Positions 35,072 through 39,438 of a stretch of DNA of 39,438 bases are shown here, piece by piece. Within the stretch, counting starts at the first letter, position 1. Every line of letters begins with the position of its first letter. Source of the DNA: Candidatus Magasanikbacteria bacterium GW2011_GWA2_37_8 (GTDB lineage Bacteria > Patescibacteriota > Patescibacteriia > Magasanikbacterales > GWA2-37-8); NCBI GenBank assembly GCA_000992085.1, contig LBTN01000013.1:1-39438 (forward strand). Direction: 5' to 3'. A program made the translations under genes and the position numbers. Under the pieces are notes generated by a model, which saw only the letters and a program-made list of their open reading frames with translations, was not told the origin of the DNA and did not search any database.

Positions 35072-36595
35072 ATGTTAGGAGGGGCGAAAGAAAAAATAAT
35101 TAATTCAAAAAGCAGAACATTTTTATTGTTCTGTTTTTGTTTTATTTTTGGTGTGGGTATTTTTTCTGGTTTCGAACTTGCTGCGTATTGGTTGTATCGT
35201 TTGTATTTGTTGTTGTTCTTATTAGGATTTTTATTAATTTTATTTTGGCATAAAATTAACTGGCGATTTTTTTTGTTGGGCGGGGTATTTTTTGTGTTAG
35301 GTGGAGCACGCTTTATGTTTTCTGTGCCAGCTGAAGATAATCCGAATTTAATTAAATTTTATAATGGAGAACAAAAGGATTTGGTTGGTTATGTAGCGGA
35401 TGAGCCAGAAATCGGAATAGATGGGGCGAAGTATGTAGTACAAATTTTAGATAACAATATTTCAGGTAAAATTTTAGTGAATTTACCTCTTTATCCACAA
35501 TACCAATATGGTGATGAATTAAAATTAAAATGTAATTTACAATCACCAAAAAATTTTGTTGGTAGTAATTTTCGTTATGACAATTATTTGGCCAGGCAGG
35601 GGGTTTGGTCGGTGTGTGGTTCACCTGTCATCCTGAGCGTTGGCGAAGGATCTTCGCCACAATCGTTTGGAATTGCGCTAAAAAATAAAATGTTGATACT
35701 CAAATCGTATGTAGGCGATAAAATAAACACATTATGGCCAGAACCAGAATCAAGTTTGATGGCCGGGTTGTTATATGGCGCGCGTTCTAGCATGCCAGAT
35801 GAAATAAAGAATAATTTTAATAAAGTTGGTCTAACTCATATTGTGGCAATTTCTGGTTACAATATTAGTATTATCGCTGCAATTTTAATGGTTAGCTTGA
35901 TAAGTTTTGGCTTAAATCGTCGACGTGCTTTTTGGTTTTGTATTAGTGGAATAATTTTATTTGTTTTATTTACTGGTGCCACTGCATCGGTTGTGCGTGC
36001 CGGTATTATGGGTATTATTGTATTGTTGGCTAATCAATTAGGCAGATTATCGCGAGTAGGTAATATATTGGTTGCCACCGCGGTGATTATTTTACTAATT
36101 AACCCCTATGTGTTAATTTGGGACGCCGGTTTTCAATTATCTTTTATAGCCACCATGGGGTTAATTTATTTAAGCCCAATTATTGAAGAAAAGATAAATT
36201 TAAATAAAAAATTAGTTGGATTAAAAAGTTTGTTACTAGAAAGTTTGATTTCCACATTGTCGGCCATTATCGCTACGTTGCCACTTATACTTTACCAATT
36301 TGGCAGGTTATCTGTTGTGGCACCATTAGCGAATATTTTAATTTTATGGATAATTCCCTGGTTAATGTTTTTTGGTTTTATTTCAGTTGTATTAAGCGTA
36401 ATATTTTTTCCATTAGGGTTAGTATTAGCTTGGATTACTGGACTAGGATTAAAATATGTTATAATATTAACCGAGTGGTTAGCTGGTTTCTCTTGGTCAT
36501 CGATTGAGATTAGTTTGCCGATTTGGGGGTTGATAGGGTTGTATGTAATTTTGATATTTGTGATAATAAGAAGTAAAAAGAAAATACATTTATGA
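35072..36595 (+). CDS. comEC: ComEC/Rec2-type DNA uptake channel protein, without hydrolase domain
   Basis: Multi-pass membrane protein of natural transformation that passes single-stranded DNA into the cell. The 507-aa protein has two to three N-terminal helices, an OB-like DUF4131 domain (residues about 90-190), then the competence domain with LMAGLLYGARSSMPDEIKNNFNKVGLTHIVAISGYNISI, GATASVVRAGIMG and DAGFQLSFIATMGLI. It ends after the last helices, lacking the metallo-beta-lactamase domain many ComEC proteins have; a separate gene of that type lies at 37687-38547. A GTCATCCTGAGC repeat is inserted near 35625. It starts 4 bases after leuS. Confidence 0.9.
   Translation: MLGGAKEKIINSKSRTFLLFCFCFIFGVGIFSGFELAAYWLYRLYLLLFLLGFLLILFWHKINWRFFLLGGVFFVLGGARFMFSVPAEDNPNLIKFYNGEQKDLVGYVADEPEIGIDGAKYVVQILDNNISGKILVNLPLYPQYQYGDELKLKCNLQSPKNFVGSNFRYDNYLARQGVWSVCGSPVILSVGEGSSPQSFGIALKNKMLILKSYVGDKINTLWPEPESSLMAGLLYGARSSMPDEIKNNFNKVGLTHIVAISGYNISIIAAILMVSLISFGLNRRRAFWFCISGIILFVLFTGATASVVRAGIMGIIVLLANQLGRLSRVGNILVATAVIILLINPYVLIWDAGFQLSFIATMGLIYLSPIIEEKINLNKKLVGLKSLLLESLISTLSAIIATLPLILYQFGRLSVVAPLANILILWIIPWLMFFGFISVVLSVIFFPLGLVLAWITGLGLKYVIILTEWLAGFSWSSIEISLPIWGLIGLYVILIFVIIRSKKKIHL
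35625..35658 (+). repeat. GTCATCCTGAGCG...GAAGGATC repeat in comEC
   Basis: In-frame CTGTCATCCTGAGCGTTGGC then GAAGGATCTTCG, coding PVILSVGEGSS at the end of the DUF4131 domain. Best match in the window to the widespread repeat. Confidence 0.85.
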
Positions 36596-37197
36596 AAAAA
36601 ATAAAAGTTTTATCTTCTTCGGTTGGTTATGATTTGGCCGCTAAAGATTATGATAAGAAAGAATCATATTTAAATAGTTTTGAAACAGACAAATTGTTGC
36701 CTTTGCTTGGAGATTTGGACGGTAAAAAAGTTTTAGATGTGGGGGCGGGTACAGGTAGGCTAACATTAAAATTAGCCAAAGCAGGGGCAGAAGTGGTTGC
36801 GCTTGATGTGTCAGAGGAAATGCTTAAAAGAATTATGAATTATGAATCAAGAATCAAGGTAGTGATTGGTGATGCAGAAGATTTGCCATTTCCAAATGAG
36901 AGTTTTGATTTTGTTACTGCTGCTTTTTTAGTTGTTCATTTAAAAGATTTGGAACGGTTTTTTGATGAAGTTTACAGGGTATTAAAACCAAATGGTAAAT
37001 TTTTAGTCACTAATATTAATCAAAAAGAACCGCCAGAAGTAAATACAAAAGAGGGGATAATAAAAATAGAGTCATATTATCATCGGCCAGAAAAAGTAGT
37101 AGAGGAGTTGGAAAAATTAGCATTTAATATTGAGAAAGAAGAATTTGTTAAAGAAAATGAGGTGTGGATTAATCAAATTATTTTGGCGAGCAAATAA
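36592..37197 (+). CDS. Class I SAM-dependent methyltransferase
   Basis: A 201-aa enzyme with a Methyltransf_11-type fold: motif I VLDVGAGTGRLTLKLAKAG (residues about 45-63), VVALDVSEEML, GDAEDLPFPNESFDFVT, and VLKPNGKFLVT. Substrate is unknown; the family includes methylators of small molecules, lipids and quinones. Start ATG overlaps the comEC TGA stop (ATGA), so translation is coupled. A repeat insert (AATTATGAATTATGAATCAA) codes RIMNYESRIK after strand 2. The fold-back element follows directly. Confidence 0.88.
   Translation: MKKIKVLSSSVGYDLAAKDYDKKESYLNSFETDKLLPLLGDLDGKKVLDVGAGTGRLTLKLAKAGAEVVALDVSEEMLKRIMNYESRIKVVIGDAEDLPFPNESFDFVTAAFLVVHLKDLERFFDEVYRVLKPNGKFLVTNINQKEPPEVNTKEGIIKIESYYHRPEKVVEELEKLAFNIEKEEFVKENEVWINQIILASK
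36831..36859 (+). repeat. AATTATGAATCAAGAATCAAGG repeat in methyltransferase
   Basis: In-frame tandem units coding IMNYESRIK. Same units as at 32971 in leuS. Confidence 0.75.
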
Positions 37198-37200
37198 TCA

Positions 37201-37668
37201 CTTCTTTACACACCAACCGTTCTTTATATATTACAGGCCAATTGCCTCTTACTTTTTTGAAAAAGTAAGCAAAAACTTCGAGCTGGTGGTTCGTGTCGGA
37301 TAATTTAGGGTTCATTAATGTTTTTGACTCGAACTCCCCCGCATACTGCGGGGTCAAACAACGAGTCAAATCCGCCCGTAGGGCGGATCACATTAATTCA
37401 CCTCTAAATTAAACCTCACTCACCAAGGCTCGGGACAGTTGGTTGGCCAACGTTGGCCAGGCGAGCGTTGAGAATTTAGAATGGTAATTAAGAGATGGAG
37501 TATGAGTGTCCCCGCAGGGGTTTGGCTCGTTGTTTGAGCGAAGCGAGTTCGAGCCAAAAACGAATACGCAATCCTTAATTAGCGTTCTAACATTCTCATT
37601 GTCTCGCGATTTCTTTGAGTCCCTTTCTTATAAAAGAAAGGGACAAGAACGGGTGGTATGTGAAGAAG
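37201..37668. mobile_element. Fold-back (imperfect palindrome) element
   Basis: The 489-base gap holds no convincing gene. The ends are inverted repeats: CTTCTTTACACACCAACCGTTCTT (37201-37224) pairs with 37645-37668, 21 of 24 bases. Inward, both arms have in the same order a hairpin (CTTACTTTTTTGAAAAAGTAAG; CCCTTTCTTATAAAAGAAAGGG) and a GACTCGAAC/AACAACGAGTC or GGCTCGTTGTTTGAGC/GTTCGAGCC stem. Further in are G+C hairpins (CCCCGCATACTGCGGGG, ATCCGCCCGTAGGGCGGAT, CCCCGCAGGGG) and a central GGCCAACGTTGGCC palindrome. This is like a MITE or a structured repeat; no transposase is present. Confidence 0.65.
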
Positions 37669-37686
37669 TATTAAATAAGAAAGATT

Positions 37687-38547
37687 ATGAAAAAAATAAT
37701 TATAGTCCTATTAATACTACTTGCGTTGGTTTTAGGGCTATTTTTTTATATAAAATTTTATTCTTCAAACAAATTTCAGATTATTTTTTTAAACGTTGGT
37801 CAAGGTGATTCTGCTTTGATTAAATTTCGTAATGGCGAAAAAATGTTAGTTGACTGTGGGCCAGATCGAAAGATTCTATCTAAATTAGGGCAATATCTGC
37901 CTTTTTACGATCGCACAATTGATGTTTTACTTGTAACACACCCGGATTTAGATCATTATGGTGGCTGTGCAGATATTTTAAAACGTTATCAGGTAAAAAA
38001 GATTATTACTAATGGTGAAATCAAAGATTCTGACCCGTTTTTTCAAGTATGGCAAAAAATGGTAATGCAAGAAAATGCAGAAAATTTAGTAGTTTTTTAC
38101 CCTGAAGAAATAATTATTGCCAGTACCACTTTTAAATTTTTATCACCGGATAATAGTTTGGGTTTAGAAGATAAAATAAAAGAGGGTAATAATAACTCTA
38201 TTGTTTTTCAATTACAGGATTTGGCTGTTGGTAAAGTTTTGTTTACCGGAGATATGGAATTACCTTTAGAAAATGCTTTGTTAACAAAATATTGCCCAGA
38301 TTTTACATCTTCTACCTTACCCTGTCCGAGTTTGCAATCCGATTATCTCAAAGTTGGTCATCACGGCAGTGATAGTTCTTCGGGTGATAATTTTTTACAA
38401 GCAGTTAATCCAAAAGTATCAATTATCTCCGTTGGCAAAAATACTTTTGGCCATCCTTCGTTTCGAGTGTTACGACATTTAGAAAGAGCTGGTACAGTAA
38501 TCTGGCGGACAGACGAAAAAAATGATATAATAATTGGAGAAAATTAA
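37687..38547 (+). CDS. ComEC-type metallo-beta-lactamase fold hydrolase
   Basis: A 286-aa protein with an N-terminal membrane helix (residues about 4-22) placing a metallo-hydrolase domain outside. Motifs are FLNVGQGDSALI, MLVDCG, THPDLDHYGG (metal ligands), LFTGDM and KVGHHGSD. This is the C-terminal domain type of ComEC/Rec2, which is thought to degrade the non-entering DNA strand. It is encoded apart from the comEC channel gene, separated by the methyltransferase and fold-back element. Catalytic residues are complete. A role with ComEC is inference from family and position; other members are small-molecule or nuclease hydrolases. Confidence 0.88.
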   Translation: MKKIIIVLLILLALVLGLFFYIKFYSSNKFQIIFLNVGQGDSALIKFRNGEKMLVDCGPDRKILSKLGQYLPFYDRTIDVLLVTHPDLDHYGGCADILKRYQVKKIITNGEIKDSDPFFQVWQKMVMQENAENLVVFYPEEIIIASTTFKFLSPDNSLGLEDKIKEGNNNSIVFQLQDLAVGKVLFTGDMELPLENALLTKYCPDFTSSTLPCPSLQSDYLKVGHHGSDSSSGDNFLQAVNPKVSIISVGKNTFGHPSFRVLRHLERAGTVIWRTDEKNDIIIGEN

Positions 38548-38563
38548 TAAGTAACAATTAACA

Positions 38564-39199
38564 ATGAAGAATAAATTAAAAATTTGGATAATGGCGTGGG
38601 TTGTATTATTAGTTGTTTTTTCTTTACCAAAAATTTGTTTGGCAGCCGAAGTGGATTCGGATAGCGACGGATTAAATGATGAACTAGAATTAAAATTAGG
38701 CACCGATCCGAATAATGCGGATACCGACGGTGATAGTTTTAAAGATGGGACAGAAGTATATAATGGTTTTAATCCATTGGCAGGAGATAAAAATAAAAAA
38801 ATAAAACGGAATGTAGAAGTTAATCTTAATACCCAACAGTTATCATATTTTTTTAATGGTGTAAAAATCGGTGGTATGCCAGTTTCTACTGGATTGCGCG
38901 GTTGGGATACACCAAATGGGGAATTCAAGATAATGAATAAGTTTCCTTCCAAACTTTACAAAGGTGTTAATTATTATTATCCGAACACTAAATGGAACTT
39001 GGAATTTAAGCGTGGTTTTTATTTGCATGGCGCTTATTGGCACAATCAATTCGGTATAAGGCCTATGAGCCATGGTTGTGTAAACATAGCTTATAAAGAT
39101 GTCGAAAAATTATATCGTTTTCTATCGGTAGGGGACGTGGTTAAAATTGTAGGCAAAACCCCCACTAAATTGCCGTTAAAAGTTAGTGTAAATAATTAA
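38564..39199 (+). CDS. Secreted L,D-transpeptidase (YkuD) with calcium-binding repeats
   Basis: Wall cross-linking enzyme of the YkuD family. The 211-aa protein has a signal peptide (hydrophobic residues about 6-24, then LAAEV). Thrombospondin type 3-like calcium-binding repeats follow (DSDSDGLNDELELKLGTDP, DTDGDSFKDGTEV). The YkuD domain has GAYWHNQFG and the catalytic SHGCVNI, with Cys and His present. Thrombospondin repeats may bind calcium and stabilise or locate the enzyme. Ends 1 base before the YqeY start. The upstream run CAATTAACAATGAAG resembles the repeat in prmC. Confidence 0.9.
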   Translation: MKNKLKIWIMAWVVLLVVFSLPKICLAAEVDSDSDGLNDELELKLGTDPNNADTDGDSFKDGTEVYNGFNPLAGDKNKKIKRNVEVNLNTQQLSYFFNGVKIGGMPVSTGLRGWDTPNGEFKIMNKFPSKLYKGVNYYYPNTKWNLEFKRGFYLHGAYWHNQFGIRPMSHGCVNIAYKDVEKLYRFLSVGDVVKIVGKTPTKLPLKVSVNN

Positions 39200-39200
39200 T

Positions 39201-39326
39201 ATGCTCATTGATCAGATTAAGAAGGACCAAGTAGAGGCCATGAAAGCTGGTCAGTCGTTGCGCCTGTCGGTGCTGCGGATGTTAATCTCGGCGGCCAATT
39301 ACAAGCAAATTGAATTACTACTTTAA
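39201..39326 (+). pseudogene. GatB/YqeY-domain protein, N-terminal fragment
   Basis: The first 37 residues (MLIDQIKKDQVEAMKAGQSL, RLSVLRMLISAA, NYKQIE) match the YqeY family start, a probable tRNA-dependent amidotransferase relative of about 150 aa. The frame then ends at TAA after ELLL (39324), where the family should continue for 110 more residues. Bases before the stop already are GC-rich relative to the neighbours. No continuation in any frame was recognised up to the window end. Confidence 0.6.
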
Positions 39327-39438
39327 TCCGGGCTGCATGGTCGGCGCTGCGGGATTCTATGGCCCTTATCTATCCGACAAAGTCTATGGTGATGTTCTCC
39401 CGGATGGACATGACTATGACGAATACATAAACGCCGGA
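39327..39438. other. Terminal segment of foreign composition, no gene recognised
   Basis: The last 112 bases are markedly richer in G+C than the window. One plus-strand frame is open to the end (GCMVGAAGFYGPYLSDKVYG and on), but matches no family I know. It may be unrelated DNA joined by assembly at a contig end, or an inserted element. Confidence 0.4.

Noticed and set aside
35072-36595. UGA recoding as in Gracilibacteria
   Set aside because: TGA ends comEC at the normal place, and no conserved gene has in-frame TGA codons for Gly.
37506-37808. 100-codon plus-strand ORF
   Set aside because: It lies over the hairpins of the fold-back element and the start of the hydrolase gene in another frame; the peptide has no recognisable features.

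Overview
The window looks like part of the chromosome of a Patescibacteria (Candidate Phyla Radiation) bacterium, probably of the Parcubacteria/ABY1 type. The basis is family resemblance: low-GC coding sequence, tightly packed housekeeping genes with overlapping ends, CPR-style small membrane proteins (DUF5652), an NLPY instead of NPPY motif in PrmC, a short UvrC, and a leucyl-tRNA synthetase with a Nudix domain embedded in it. The standard code fits: TAA, TAG and TGA all act as stops. Almost no gene has a Shine-Dalgarno sequence; starts sit in AT-rich TTTATG-like contexts, often just downstream of clear TTGACA/TATAAT promoters.

Layout. 1-3830: the 3' part of a UvrA paralogue, convergent with rplS, then gmk, an RluA/RluD-type pseudouridine synthase and an unusual tRNA-Ile(UAU), all on the minus strand. 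3900-7220: an envelope/tRNA-modification operon (PAP2 phosphatase, sugar nucleotidyltransferase, MltG, QueA). 7220-7620: a small orphan gene. 7631-11134 (minus): gyrB, then secE-nusG-rplK. 11372-20291: an orphan membrane protein, RodA/FtsW, then nucleotide excision repair genes uvrB, uvrA and uvrC with two small membrane-protein genes between them. 20380-22541: DUF5652, ribosomal protein L25, DUF3048. 22531-27071 (minus): truB, rpmE, prfA, a membrane glycosyltransferase, prmC. 27122-27597: a GC-rich self-contained mini-transcription unit. 27657-36595+: infB, trxA, glutamate dehydrogenase, mutM, leuS, comEC, a methyltransferase. 37198-37686: a structured fold-back element. 37687-39199: a ComEC-type metallo-hydrolase and an L,D-transpeptidase. 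39201-end: a broken YqeY gene running into compositionally foreign sequence.

Three things stand out. First, three universally conserved genes (nusG, uvrB, infB) each lack about 36-44 internal codons and are put out of frame or stopped at the junction. leuS (5' end) and yqeY (3' end) may be further cases. The shared size suggests one mechanism, either assembly error or real deletion. Second, short repeat families (GGAGTAAGG-like, AATCAAGAATTATGA-like, GTCATCCTGAGC..GAAGGATC-like) are inserted in frame in many core genes. Third, LeuRS carries a complete Nudix box inside its editing domain.

Functionally the genes cover translation (L19, L11, L25, L31, IF2, RF1, PrmC, TruB, RluD-like, QueA, LeuRS, tRNA), DNA repair (UvrABC, MutM), topology (GyrB), wall synthesis (RodA, MltG, BcrC-like PAP2, L,D-transpeptidase) and DNA uptake (a ComEC channel protein and a separately encoded ComEC-type metallo-beta-lactamase protein).
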